From positions 1 to 15,328 of the forward strand of contig JAICSG010000020.1 of the NCBI GenBank assembly GCA_025937035.1: DNA of 15,328 nucleotides. Direction: 5' to 3'. Shown here in pieces: positions 8,147 through 15,328 of the stretch. Made by a program: the position numbers and the translations under genes. A model generated the notes under the pieces. The model had not been told where the DNA came from and searched no databases. It saw nothing but the letters and a program-made list of their open reading frames with translations. Position 1 is the first letter of the stretch, and every line of letters begins with the position of its first letter. The stretch is from Thermoanaerobaculia bacterium. GTDB lineage: Bacteria; Acidobacteriota; Thermoanaerobaculia; Multivoradales; UBA5704.

Positions 8147-8443
8147 TCAGGAGTGGCCATTGGGGTCGACCCCAATGCTGACGTCCATGCTGGGGCTGGA
8201 AATCCCGCTGGTCGTCGAAACGGTTGAGGAGGAGGCCGCTTTGGCTCGACCCTCCGCCTGGGAGGAGCCCCCCAGGAGGTTTACGATCCAGGACAGCATC
8301 GTGTCCAGGAGAGTGGGAGCGGTCGCGGTGGGTTTGGCCGGATGCCGGGGAGCCGCCGCCGCCGTCGCCGGCAGCGCGAAGCCCAGGATCGCCAGGAGCA
8401 CAAGGACGGCTGTCAGGCGTCGAATGACGAGGGTCCGAGACAT
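8147..8443 (-). CDS. Small exported protein (98 aa), candidate signalling peptide precursor
   Basis: The ATG at 8443 has an excellent AGGAGGG site 7 nt upstream, which selects this frame over an overlapping 124-codon frame (8127-8501) with no such site. Residues 1-29 are a classic Sec signal peptide: basic MSRTLVIRR, hydrophobic LTAVLVLLAILGFAL, then an Ala-rich cleavage zone PATAAAA. Residues 41-55 (APTLLDTMLSWIVNLLGG) form a short amphipathic helix. The rest is Ser/Thr-rich and ends with SSPSMDVSIGVDPNGHS. I recognise no named family; the DPNG-containing tail is the most motif-like part and could be a mature peptide. The gene is first of a probable two-gene unit with the TPR gene 89 nt downstream. 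The order peptide gene then TPR gene, beside an XRE regulator, suggests signalling. An alternative is an envelope small protein unrelated to signalling. Confidence 0.75.
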   Translation of the reverse strand: MSRTLVIRRLTAVLVLLAILGFALPATAAAAPRHPAKPTATAPTLLDTMLSWIVNLLGGSSQAEGRAKAASSSTVSTTSGISSPSMDVSIGVDPNGHS

Positions 8444-8462
8444 CGAACATCCCTCCTAGCAA

Positions 8463-8489
8463 AGCGGCCGTGGATCCATCCACGCCGCT
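8463..8489 (-). promoter_or_regulatory. Leader hairpin just upstream of the small-protein ribosome site
   Basis: AGCGGC and GTGGA pair with TCCAC and GCCGCT around a TCCA/TGGA tetraloop, giving an 11-bp stem with a single bulged base. On the minus strand it ends about 6 nt before the AGGAGGG ribosome site of the 98-aa gene. It could protect or control translation, or act as a weak attenuator (the stem is followed by TT). The pairing is read directly; the function is inferred. Confidence 0.55.
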
Positions 8490-8518
8490 GGAATCTCCCA
8501 AATCAGGTCAGATCTTGA

Positions 8519-8560
8519 AAGGCATCTTAGCACGTCTTCAGCGTCCTGAAGAGATGCCTT
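8519..8560 (-). promoter_or_regulatory. Nested inverted repeat overlapping a candidate promoter
   Basis: AAGGCATCT (8519-8527) is the exact reverse complement of AGATGCCTT (8552-8560), and TCTTCA/TGAAGA (8535-8540, 8547-8552) forms an inner stem. On the minus strand the left arm overlaps an extended -10-like TGCTAAGAT (8524-8532), with a poor -35 (TCTTCA). A third AGATGCC lies at 8633-8639. This could be an operator dyad over the small-protein promoter or an RNA structure. There is no T-run, so it does not look like a terminator of the response-regulator gene. Confidence 0.4.
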
Positions 8561-8694
8561 CAACTAACCATAGTGCTGCCTGGGGGGGAAAATGAGCCTA
8601 TCTGTTCAAAGAATCTTCCCGGTCGGACGCAAAGATGCCGCTTCCTGCCCTCCCGGAGAGGGTCACGACCCCTGAGCGGCGGAAACAGGCCGCC

Positions 8695-9384
8695 CTACCC
8701 CGTGAACTTGTACCCCAGCCGGTGGACCGTGATGATGTAGCGCGGGTCCGAGGGGTTGTCCTCGATCTTCTTGCGGAGCTTGGCGATGTGCATGTCCACC
8801 GTGCGGGTGAAGGGGATGGCGTTGTAGTCCCAGACGGTGTCGAGGAGCTTCTCGCGGGTGATCACCTCGCCGCGGTGCTGGATGAAGAAGGCGAGGAGCT
8901 GGAGCTCGCGCGGCGAGAGGTCGACCGGCTGCCCCCCCTTGTGCACCTCGTGGCGCCGGAAGTCCACCGCGATGTCGCCGAAGCGGTAGACCTCGGGCGG
9001 GGCCACCTGGGCCCCCGGACGGGCGCGGCGCAGCACCGCCTCGGCCCGCGCCAGCAGCTCCATGAAGCCGAAGGGCTTGGTGATGTAATCGTCCGCCCCT
9101 ACCTTCAGGCCCAGCACCTTGTCGATCTCCTGCCCGCGGGCGGTCAGCATGATGATCGGCACCGCGCTCCCCGTGCCGCGCAGGTGCTTGCAGATGTCGA
9201 GCCCCGTCATCTTCGGCAGCATGACGTCGAGCAGGATGAGGTCGGGCGAGTCGGCGGTGGCGAGCTGCAGGCCGGTCTCGCCGTCCTTGGCCACCGTCAC
9301 CGAGTAGCCCTCGTATTGAAAGCCGTCGCGCAGGGCGATGGACATGGCTTCGTCGTCTTCGACGATCAGGACGTGGGTCGACAT
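8695..9384 (-). CDS. OmpR/PhoB-family response regulator
   Basis: The protein has 229 residues, normal for the family. Residues 1-120 are the receiver domain: acidic pair D10-D11 (IVEDDE), phosphoacceptor D53 (LLDVMLP), switch T81 (MLTARG) and K103 (TKPFG). Residues about 130-229 are the winged-helix DNA-binding domain: an entry [13 protein letters not shown], recognition helix region [14 protein letters not shown] and the closing wing hairpin [13 protein letters not shown]. All key residues are present, so it should be a working phosphorylation-dependent transcription factor. GGAGG lies 8 nt before the ATG, inside the end of the kinase gene. It starts 3 nt after the kinase stop, which shows that the two form an operon and a cognate pair. 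The target genes are not identifiable here. PhoB, MprA or similar names cannot be assigned from sequence alone. Confidence 0.97.
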   Translation of the reverse strand: MSTHVLIVEDDEAMSIALRDGFQYEGYSVTVAKDGETGLQLATADSPDLILLDVMLPKMTGLDICKHLRGTGSAVPIIMLTARGQEIDKVLGLKVGADDYITKPFGFMELLARAEAVLRRARPGAQVAPPEVYRFGDIAVDFRRHEVHKGGQPVDLSPRELQLLAFFIQHRGEVITREKLLDTVWDYNAIPFTRTVDMHIAKLRKKIEDNPSDPRYIITVHRLGYKFTG

Positions 9385-9387
9385 AGA

Positions 9388-11046
9388 TCAGGCCTCCGAG
9401 GGCTGCTCCCGCGGGGCGGGAGCGGCGAGCGCTACGGGCTCGGATACTTCGATGGGCAGATGGATGGAGAAGGTGCTCCCTTCTTCCGGACGGCTCTCGA
9501 CCGTCACCTTGCCATGGTGGGCCTCCACGATGTGGCGGACGATGGCGAGCCCCAGGCCGCTCCCCTTGACGTCGTGCACCAGGCCGGTGCTCACGCGGTG
9601 GAAGCGGTCGAAGATCTTGCGCTGCTCGCTGCGCGGGATGCCGATGCCGTGATCGCGCACGGAGAGGACGACGAAGTCACCGTCCCGCCGCAGGGAGACG
9701 TCGATGTCCCGGGCGTCCCGCGAGTACTTGACCGCGTTGTCGAGCAGGTTCGAGAGCGACTGGCCGATGGCTCCGGCGTCGATCACCACCGTCGGCAGCG
9801 GGGCGTCGATCCCCTCCAGGTGGAGGCGGAACCCCTCCTTGCGCAGCCGCACCTCGAAGCTCCGCAGGGTGGCCTCGACCACCTCGCGCAGGTCGGAGCG
9901 CTCGAAGCGGTAGGTCTTGCGCCCGGACTCGATGCTGGCGAAGTCGAGGATGTTGTTGATGAGCTGGGTCAGCCGCCGGCTCTCGGTCTCGATGAAGTCG
10001 CCGTACTCGCGGGCCTTGTCGACGCCGCCGAAGCGGCCGAGGCGCAGGAGCTCGCCGAAGACCCGGATCGAGGCGAGGGGGGTGCGCAGCTCGTGCGAGA
10101 CGTTGGAGACGAACTCGTTCTTCATCTGCGAGAGCTTCATCTCCCGGGAGGCGTAGCGCAGGGCCAGCATCAGGCCGCAGAGGAGGACCGCGGAGAGCGC
10201 CGCCGAGAGCCCGAGGTTGACCGCGAAGTTGCGGTGCGCCACCTCCGCCGCCGTGGCGTGGCGGGTGGCCAGCGCCACGCTCCAGTCGGTGAAGACGAAG
10301 CCGAACGGCCGCCGGGCCTCGGTCCGCCAGAGCTCGGTGTCGGAGAGCGGATCGGTGGAGTAGATGATCCGCCCCTGGCTGTCCTCGACGGAGATGATCG
10401 GCCCCTCGCTGCGGTCCGAGAGCTCGGAGAGGGCGTCACGGATGGCCTTCGGCAGCACCTTCTCGCGGAAGTAGCGCTCGTCGAGGATCATGCCGGCCAG
10501 GCCCACCAGCCGCGAGGAGTCGTCGGTGACGGGGTAGAGGAGGATGCGGTAGCTGGGATCCTTCTCCTCGACGAACAGCCGCACGTGCTCCAGCACGCCG
10601 TCCCGGTGGTAGAGCGCCTTCCAGGGGGCCACCGCCACCGAGACCGCCCGCGCCTCGGGGGAGTCCTCCGGCTGGGAGAAGGTCGCGTAGGCGGGGGTGA
10701 AGAAGAGCGGCTCCTTCTCGTCGCGCAGGCTCATCACGAACAGGCGCGTCACCCCCACCACCCCCCCCTTCTTCTTGAACAGGTGGGCCGCCCGGTCGAG
10801 CTGGTGCTGGGTGAAGACGGTGGGCTGGAGGTCGAGGACCTGGCCGGCGTCGGCGTAGGAGTACTCGACGTTCTTGGAGACCGCCTCGAGCAGGCTGGCC
10901 ACCTGGGCCTTGTGGGCCCGCTCGGAGAAGGTGTCGAGCTGCCGCAGCCAGCGGTATTGGAGCCCGAGCAGGATCGCCAGCGGCAGCAGCACCGCCACGA
11001 ATCCGATCCACCAGTTATAACGCTTGCTCAAAGCTCTGATCTGCAT
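9388..11046 (-). CDS. Membrane sensor histidine kinase, no HAMP domain
   Basis: The protein has 552 residues. The first transmembrane helix is about residues 13-31 and the second 275-298; between them is a ~240-residue extracytoplasmic sensor with no motif that I recognise. The HisKA helix follows at once, with H318 in [15 protein letters not shown]. Only about 20 residues separate it from the second membrane helix, so there is no room for a HAMP linker. The ATPase domain carries the N box ([13 protein letters not shown]437), G1 (VRDHGIGIP), F box (IFDRFHRV) and G2 (GSGLGLAIV). It should autophosphorylate and pass phosphate to the response regulator 3 nt downstream. The ATG at 11046 is the first in-frame start after a stop codon and has no good ribosome site; no better start exists before the first membrane helix. 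The ligand is unknown. Confidence 0.95.
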   Translation of the reverse strand: MQIRALSKRYNWWIGFVAVLLPLAILLGLQYRWLRQLDTFSERAHKAQVASLLEAVSKNVEYSYADAGQVLDLQPTVFTQHQLDRAAHLFKKKGGVVGVTRLFVMSLRDEKEPLFFTPAYATFSQPEDSPEARAVSVAVAPWKALYHRDGVLEHVRLFVEEKDPSYRILLYPVTDDSSRLVGLAGMILDERYFREKVLPKAIRDALSELSDRSEGPIISVEDSQGRIIYSTDPLSDTELWRTEARRPFGFVFTDWSVALATRHATAAEVAHRNFAVNLGLSAALSAVLLCGLMLALRYASREMKLSQMKNEFVSNVSHELRTPLASIRVFGELLRLGRFGGVDKAREYGDFIETESRRLTQLINNILDFASIESGRKTYRFERSDLREVVEATLRSFEVRLRKEGFRLHLEGIDAPLPTVVIDAGAIGQSLSNLLDNAVKYSRDARDIDVSLRRDGDFVVLSVRDHGIGIPRSEQRKIFDRFHRVSTGLVHDVKGSGLGLAIVRHIVEAHHGKVTVESRPEEGSTFSIHLPIEVSEPVALAAPAPREQPSEA

Positions 11047-11245
11047 GGCCGGCGCGGAAAGTTTAGAGCAGATCCACCGGCCACCCTTTCCATTTTACAA
11101 ATAAGTTACGACCTTTTACCTTACGTTGAGGACCCCTGTTGTCTTCCGGCTTTATTCTTTTCTTGCAACCCGAGACACGCGCCCGCGGGGGAGGATCCTC
11201 ATCCTCTCCTCCAAGGTCCCCGCGGGCCACTTTTTCTCCCCTTCC
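11047..11245. other. Intergenic region before the kinase gene
   Basis: This is 199 bp between the FHA stop and the kinase start. The part at 11085-11165 is notably AT-richer than its surroundings and is where a promoter for the kinase-regulator operon would be expected. I found no convincing -35/-10 pair. The left third near the FHA stop holds the inverted repeat listed separately. Confidence 0.5.
11181..11227 (-). terminator. Inverted repeat after the FHA gene, possible terminator
   Basis: GCCCGCGGGG (11181-11190) is the exact reverse complement of CCCCGCGGGC (11218-11227). The 27-nt loop contains a smaller GAGGAT/ATCCTC stem at 11191-11206. It begins about 20 nt beyond the FHA stop, the right place to end the cell-wall operon transcript. 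However, the T-run (TTTTT, 11231-11235) lies on the plus strand side, so the minus-strand transcript has an A-run before the stem and no U-run after it. Intrinsic termination is therefore uncertain. Confidence 0.4.
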
Positions 11246-12070
11246 TCATCCCGCGGTCCTCATCCCCACCTTGACGCAGGCCCGGCCGAGATAGATCTCG
11301 TCGCCCGGCTGGAGGCGCACCCCCCGGCGGTCGTTGGAGCTGACGTCGATGGTGCGTCCGCCCCGGTAGATCCGGGTGCCGGAGGCGTTCTGCTCGGCGC
11401 GCAGCCACCACCCCCCGCTCTCGGCGTCCCAGGCGATGCGGGCGTGCTCGCGCGAGACCGTCGAATTGATCTCTCCAACCTCCAGGAAGGCCACGTCATT
11501 CCGCCGGCGCACCCGGCCGTCCGGATCGGTGACCTCCTCCAGCCGGCCGAGGTAGACCCGGGGGGCGTCGAGCTCGTAGACCCGCTGCGTGGCCACCCCC
11601 TTGAGCACCGTCAGCTCCAGGCTGGGCCGCTCCCCGCCGGCCGCGGCGGTTGGGGCCCCGGGAGCCTGGGAGGCCGTGGCCGAAGTGGCCGAAGCCGCCG
11701 GGGCCTCCTGGTTGAGATATTCCACGTAGAAGCGGCGGTCGCCGTAGCGGGGGTGGGTCTCCTCGTCGAAGACCACCTCCACCGCGAAGCCGGCCGGCAG
11801 CGGGCAGCCGCGCTCGGCGAGCCGCCCGGCGATCTCCCGCTGGAGATCCCACGCCTCGCGGACCACCGCCTCGAAGCGGACCCGCTCCTCCGGATCGGGC
11901 ACCAGGAGGTGGACCCGCAGGTGGTTGTACGGGTAGATCTTCTTCCCCTCGCCCACCGCCACCACGTGGCTCTCGGCGTCGTCGAGGATGGCCCGCCGGA
12001 TCTCCAGCGGCGAGGTCCCCCGCATCCAGGGCTTCAGCAGGTCGCGCATCTTGCCCATCATGTCGTTCAT
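11246..12070 (-). CDS. FHA-domain protein with FhaA-like N-terminal domain
   Basis: The protein has 274 residues from the ATG at 12070, which overlaps the stop of the upstream fusion gene as ATGA and is preceded by GGGAGG about 7 nt away inside that gene. Residues 1-120 resemble the N-terminal domain of actinobacterial FhaA (DUF3662-like): PLEIRRAILDD, then a basic patch and YPYNHLRVHLLVPDPEERVRFE. Residues 122-148 are an Ala/Ser/Pro linker. Residues 150-272 are an FHA domain with the phosphothreonine-binding residues in place: G175-R176 (YLGR), S206-x-x-H209 (SREHA) and N228-x-x-G-T (NASGT), closing with GDEIYLG. It should be a cytoplasmic reader of phosphothreonine that links kinase signals to wall synthesis. 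The 4-nt overlap predicts translational coupling with the fused polymerase. No Ser/Thr kinase or phosphatase gene is in the window. Confidence 0.9.
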   Translation of the reverse strand: MNDMMGKMRDLLKPWMRGTSPLEIRRAILDDAESHVVAVGEGKKIYPYNHLRVHLLVPDPEERVRFEAVVREAWDLQREIAGRLAERGCPLPAGFAVEVVFDEETHPRYGDRRFYVEYLNQEAPAASATSATASQAPGAPTAAAGGERPSLELTVLKGVATQRVYELDAPRVYLGRLEEVTDPDGRVRRRNDVAFLEVGEINSTVSREHARIAWDAESGGWWLRAEQNASGTRIYRGGRTIDVSSNDRRGVRLQPGDEIYLGRACVKVGMRTAG

Positions 12071-15000
12071 GGCACGCCTCCCGCCTTGAGTATCCCCAAC
12101 TGGGCCGCGGCCTGCACGATCTCCCCGGCCGCGGGCGCGGCGAGCCGGCCGCCATAGCCCCCGTGCTCCACGATCACCCCGAAGGCGATCCGCCGGCCGC
12201 CGGCCGTCTCGTAGGGAGCGTAGCCGATGAACCAGGAGTGCGACCCCTTGTTCTGGACCTCGGCCGTGCCGGTCTTGCCGGCGACCGGCGGCGAGACCCC
12301 GGCCAGATACTGCTTGCCGGTCCCCTCGGTCACCACCCGGCGCATGGCGCGGCCGAGCATCTGGGCCAGATTGGGCTCCAGCACCCGCACCGGCTGCCCC
12401 CTGCGGGTGTTGCCCGCCCCCTGCACCCAGTGCCCCTCGGGGCTGGCGCCGCCGTCGGCGATGGTCGCCGCCACCCGGGCCATCTGGAAGGGCGTCGCCA
12501 CCACCTGACCCTGGCCATAGGAGGCCTGGGGGAGGGCGTCCTTGAGCTGCTTGGCCGTGTTCGGCTTCGCCACCGGGATGCTCAGGGCCTTGGCCGTGGC
12601 CAGCAGCTCGTCCGCCCCCACCGAGTAGGTGGCGAGCTGGGCGAAATAGGCGTTGCAGGAGACCACGATCCCCTTCTCCAGGCTCACGTCGCCGTGCGGC
12701 ACCTTGTCCGTGGGATCGTCGCGGATGGGCTTCCCCCAGCCCTTCACGTAGTTGCCCACCCGGCCGTCCGGGAGGAGCTTGCAGGTATAGATCTGGCTGG
12801 CGAGCTGCGGATTCTTGCGCAGGGCGGCCATGGCGGTGACGATCTTGAAGGTCGAGCCCGGCGGATAGATGCCGTAGCGGGCGCGGTCGATCAGGACCGG
12901 GGTGGTCTCCTCGCTGCCGCTGGCGACCTGCACCGGGAGCTGCGCCGGCCACGGATAGCTCACCGAGGCCAGGAGGTCTCCCGAGGCCGGCTCGATCACC
13001 ACCGCGGCGCCGCCGAACCCACCCTGGCGGGCATATTTGGCCAAAGTGTCCGCCGCCCGGAGCTGGAGACGGACGTCGATCGTCATCCGCAGGGTGCGGT
13101 CGCGGCCGAGGATCGCCTTGACCGCCGGGTGCTCCGGCTGCCAGCGGTGGCGGAGCAGGGGGATCAGCTCTCCATAGTCGCGCTGGAGCTCGCGGGTCTT
13201 CTGGCCGTTCGGCTGCTTGACCTCGACCGCCCCCGCGAAGTCGTCGTACCCCTGGAGGAGGACGCTCGCGTCACGCTCGGCATAGGAGGTGTTGCTCGCC
13301 GCCCAATTGGTGCGCGAATTGAGATCTCCCAGCAGGTGGAAGGTCCGGCCGCCGAATGGATAGATGCGGGTACCGGGAGCCAGCCGCTCGTCCCTGGCCG
13401 GCAGCACCGCCCCCAGCCGCTCCAGGACGGCGCGGTTGCTCTCGATCTGGCCCAAGTCGCTGGTGGCCAGGATCACCCCGTTGCGGTCGACGATGTCGCC
13501 GCGGGGGATCGACTGGGCGATGTCCACCAGCCGGGGGTTGTACTCGAAGCGCCGGAAGCCATCCCCCTGGAGGGTCAGGGCGCCGCGGGTGAGCACGCGG
13601 TCGGCTTGCAGCACCTGGACCTGGGCCGCCCGCAGCACGATCAGGAGGAAGACGGCCGCCAGGGCCATCCCGGCCCAGCGGGCCGCCCCCGCGAACCGCC
13701 GGTTGGCCGCCGCCGTCTCCGCCACCCCGGGGCGGGCCGAGACGGCGAGGATCATCCCGAAGATCAGGAAGTTGGCCAGCATGGCGGTGCGGCCGGAGCT
13801 GAGGAAGGGGGAGACCACGCCCGAGAGCGGCAGCACCCCGAGGACGCCCCCCGCGATCAGCAGAGTCTGCACCGCCGTAAGCACCGACAGCCCCAGGGCC
13901 AGGAAGAAGCCGTAGGCCGAGCCGGCCCGGAAGGCCGCCCGGAAGCCCCGCCAGATCAGCAGCGCGTAGAGGGCGAGCACCACGATCAATCCCAGGAAGC
14001 CGAGCTGCTCGCCCACCGCCGCCAGCACCAGGTCGGTATGGATCTCGGGCACCCGCTGCGGCTGCCCCAGCCCCAGGCCGGTGCCGGTGAGGGCGCCGCC
14101 GGCCATCGACCAGAGCCCCTGCGCCAGATGGTCGCCGCCGCGGAAGGAGTTGTCCCACGGCGACATCCACATGGCGAGCCGGCCGCTCACCGTGGCGGGG
14201 TAGCCGATCTTGTAGGCCACCGCGAACGCCGCCACCAGCAGGGCGGTCCCCACCAGGGCCATCCACGGCTTGCCCCGAGCCACGCAGTAGAGGGTCAGGA
14301 ACAGGAACGACAGTATGAGCGCCGGCCCCAGGTCCCGCTGGAGGAAGAAGAAGGTGAGCACCAGCCCCATGGCCAGGAGCGGCGGCAGCAGGTATTCGAG
14401 CTTGGGGATCTTCAGGCCCAGCGGCAGGCCGGCCCGGGTCTCGGCGATCTCGCGCAGGAATTCCCAGCGGTCGAAGAAATAGCCGGCCAGGAAGAGCACC
14501 ACCAGGATCTTGATCGCCTCCACCGGCTGCCAGCCGAACAGGTTGACCTTGGCGTCGCTCCCCCCGGGGCCGCTGCCGAAGAGGATCAGCACGATCGACA
14601 GGGCGAAGGCGGCGAGCAGGGGGAGGAAGCTCATCCGCCGCAGAGGCGAGCGCTCGGCGTCGAACAGGCTGCCGGCCAGCAGCAGGGCGGCTCCGAACAG
14701 CACCCCCTCGGCGAAGCCCCGATAAAGGGGAAGGTCGCGCAGGGGATCGCGGACGGTGACCATCATGGCCAGGCCGATCCCGGAGAGGATCAGGATGGCC
14801 GGCAGGATCAGCTCGTCCCCGGCGAAGCGCCGCAGGCGCCAGACGGCGTGGACGGCAACGAAGGCGACGAGGAAGACGGCCGTCCAGAGCCAGAAAGAGG
14901 AGCGGAACTGGCCCGGCGTGCGCACCACCAGCCGCGGCTTGACCGTGCGGAGCTGCTGGAGGGAGAGGAGAGGGAGGGAAATTTCTCCCTGTAGCCCCTG

Positions 15001-15328
15001 GGCGCCGGCCTGGCGCCGGGCCTCCAGCCGCTCGCGCAGGCTGGTGAGGCGGCGGTCGCCGGTGATCTCGGAGGAAGAGACCCGGATGCGCTCGATCTCG
15101 CCCACATTGGGGAAGGCCCCCTCGTGGGCCCGCTTCCAGATCGCCTGCGCCGCGAAGGTCCGCTCGGCCGAGCTGTCGAAGACGTCGAGCACCGGCAGGA
15201 GCTGGTCCGAGCTCTTCAGGTCGTTGAGATCGACGATCTGCCCCGCCGCGAGCTTCGCCGCGTCGTCCGCCAGCGGCTTGGCCATGGCCAGATAGGCCAG
15301 GAAGAGCCCCAGGAGCACGACCAGGGCC
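12067..15328 (-). CDS. FtsW/RodA-class B PBP fusion protein, 5' end outside the window
   Basis: The frame is open to the window edge. A GTG at 15318 lies inside a membrane helix that continues upstream (ALVV-LLGLFLAYLA), so the true start is outside; residues below count from that GTG. Residues 1-12 are a membrane helix and 15-140 an extracytoplasmic stretch with no known motif. Residues 143-528 are the multi-helix FtsW/RodA glycosyltransferase: FGWQPVEAIKI, FLQRDLGPALIL, SGRLAMWMSPWDN and EIHTDLVLAAVGEQLGFLG, which carries the catalytic-type Asp (D429). A linker helix lies at 548-566. Residues 600-615 (IPRGDIVDRNGVILA) open a class B PBP module, and the transpeptidase motifs are complete: S822-TFK (YPPGSTFKI), S887-CN and K1015-TG. 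One chain should therefore polymerise lipid II and cross-link the glycan at the membrane. It overlaps the FHA gene by 4 nt. Confidence 0.93.
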   Translation of the reverse strand, partial: ALVVLLGLFLAYLAMAKPLADDAAKLAAGQIVDLNDLKSSDQLLPVLDVFDSSAERTFAAQAIWKRAHEGAFPNVGEIERIRVSSSEITGDRRLTSLRERLEARRQAGAQGLQGEISLPLLSLQQLRTVKPRLVVRTPGQFRSSFWLWTAVFLVAFVAVHAVWRLRRFAGDELILPAILILSGIGLAMMVTVRDPLRDLPLYRGFAEGVLFGAALLLAGSLFDAERSPLRRMSFLPLLAAFALSIVLILFGSGPGGSDAKVNLFGWQPVEAIKILVVLFLAGYFFDRWEFLREIAETRAGLPLGLKIPKLEYLLPPLLAMGLVLTFFFLQRDLGPALILSFLFLTLYCVARGKPWMALVGTALLVAAFAVAYKIGYPATVSGRLAMWMSPWDNSFRGGDHLAQGLWSMAGGALTGTGLGLGQPQRVPEIHTDLVLAAVGEQLGFLGLIVVLALYALLIWRGFRAAFRAGSAYGFFLALGLSVLTAVQTLLIAGGVLGVLPLSGVVSPFLSSGRTAMLANFLIFGMILAVSARPGVAETAAANRRFAGAARWAGMALAAVFLLIVLRAAQVQVLQADRVLTRGALTLQGDGFRRFEYNPRLVDIAQSIPRGDIVDRNGVILATSDLGQIESNRAVLERLGAVLPARDERLAPGTRIYPFGGRTFHLLGDLNSRTNWAASNTSYAERDASVLLQGYDDFAGAVEVKQPNGQKTRELQRDYGELIPLLRHRWQPEHPAVKAILGRDRTLRMTIDVRLQLRAADTLAKYARQGGFGGAAVVIEPASGDLLASVSYPWPAQLPVQVASGSEETTPVLIDRARYGIYPPGSTFKIVTAMAALRKNPQLASQIYTCKLLPDGRVGNYVKGWGKPIRDDPTDKVPHGDVSLEKGIVVSCNAYFAQLATYSVGADELLATAKALSIPVAKPNTAKQLKDALPQASYGQGQVVATPFQMARVAATIADGGASPEGHWVQGAGNTRRGQPVRVLEPNLAQMLGRAMRRVVTEGTGKQYLAGVSPPVAGKTGTAEVQNKGSHSWFIGYAPYETAGGRRIAFGVIVEHGGYGGRLAAPAAGEIVQAAAQLGILKAGGVP

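Noticed and set aside
8127..8501. 124-codon minus-strand frame overlapping the small-protein gene
   Set aside because: It lacks a ribosome site and signal peptide, and it runs through the leader hairpin. The 98-codon frame has both features.
8635..11274. 879-codon plus-strand open frame
   Set aside because: It is antisense to the kinase and response regulator, both of which have complete catalytic motifs. The composition (Leu/Gly/Val/Glu/Asp-rich) is typical of a GC-rich shadow frame.
12071..12952. N-terminal extension of the FHA frame to 12952
   Set aside because: The upstream part overlaps the PBP transpeptidase motifs in another frame and is Gly/Ala/Arg low complexity. The ATGA overlap with a ribosome site fixes the start at 12070.
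12163..14994. 943-codon plus-strand open frame
   Set aside because: It is antisense to the FtsW-PBP fusion. The soluble, His/Gln/Arg-rich product has no recognisable fold.

Overview
The window is a GC-rich, densely coded bacterial segment. All genes but one lie on the minus strand, so most are read right to left. GC-rich third positions leave very long antisense open frames that are not genes. ELWxxDGT-repeat secreted proteins, CLNGGRF-type C-terminal domains and a zinc-finger-like TPR protein next to an XRE regulator suggest an Acidobacteriota-like organism (perhaps Thermoanaerobaculia). This rests on family recollection, not on any marker gene.

Layout from left to right. (1) 1-6041, minus: a two-gene operon of large exported repeat proteins, the upstream one complete (1201 aa) and the downstream one cut by the window edge (804 codons seen). 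They are paralogues in tandem. (2) 6042-6183: a divergent promoter region with repeated TCATGC motifs. (3) 6184-8443: a plus-strand XRE-type DNA-binding protein converges, with a 4-base stop overlap, on a minus-strand pair: a 98-aa exported small protein followed by a 460-aa TPR protein with an N-terminal His/Cys cluster. The 5' leader of the small-protein gene holds two strong hairpins. (4) 8695-11046, minus: a sensor histidine kinase followed after 3 nt by an OmpR/PhoB-type response regulator. (5) 11047-11245: an intergenic gap with a 10-bp perfect inverted repeat. (6) 11246-15328, minus: a fused FtsW/RodA glycosyltransferase-class B PBP transpeptidase (N-terminus outside the window), overlapping by ATGA an FHA protein whose N-terminal half resembles FhaA.

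How the genes may work together. The right end is a peptidoglycan-synthesis module: polymerase and cross-linker in one chain, coupled to a phosphothreonine-reading FHA protein, much as fhaA, rodA and pbpA cluster in Actinobacteria. The two-component pair is a self-contained envelope sensor. The middle block looks like a small regulatory cassette (DNA-binding protein, TPR protein, exported peptide) with the parts expected of a peptide-responsive system, but split over three genes. Its XRE gene shares a promoter region with the secreted repeat proteins, which are the obvious candidate targets. That functional link is inference. No RNA genes, CRISPR arrays, insertion sequences or phage genes were seen, and no gene-free stretch exceeds 300 bases.
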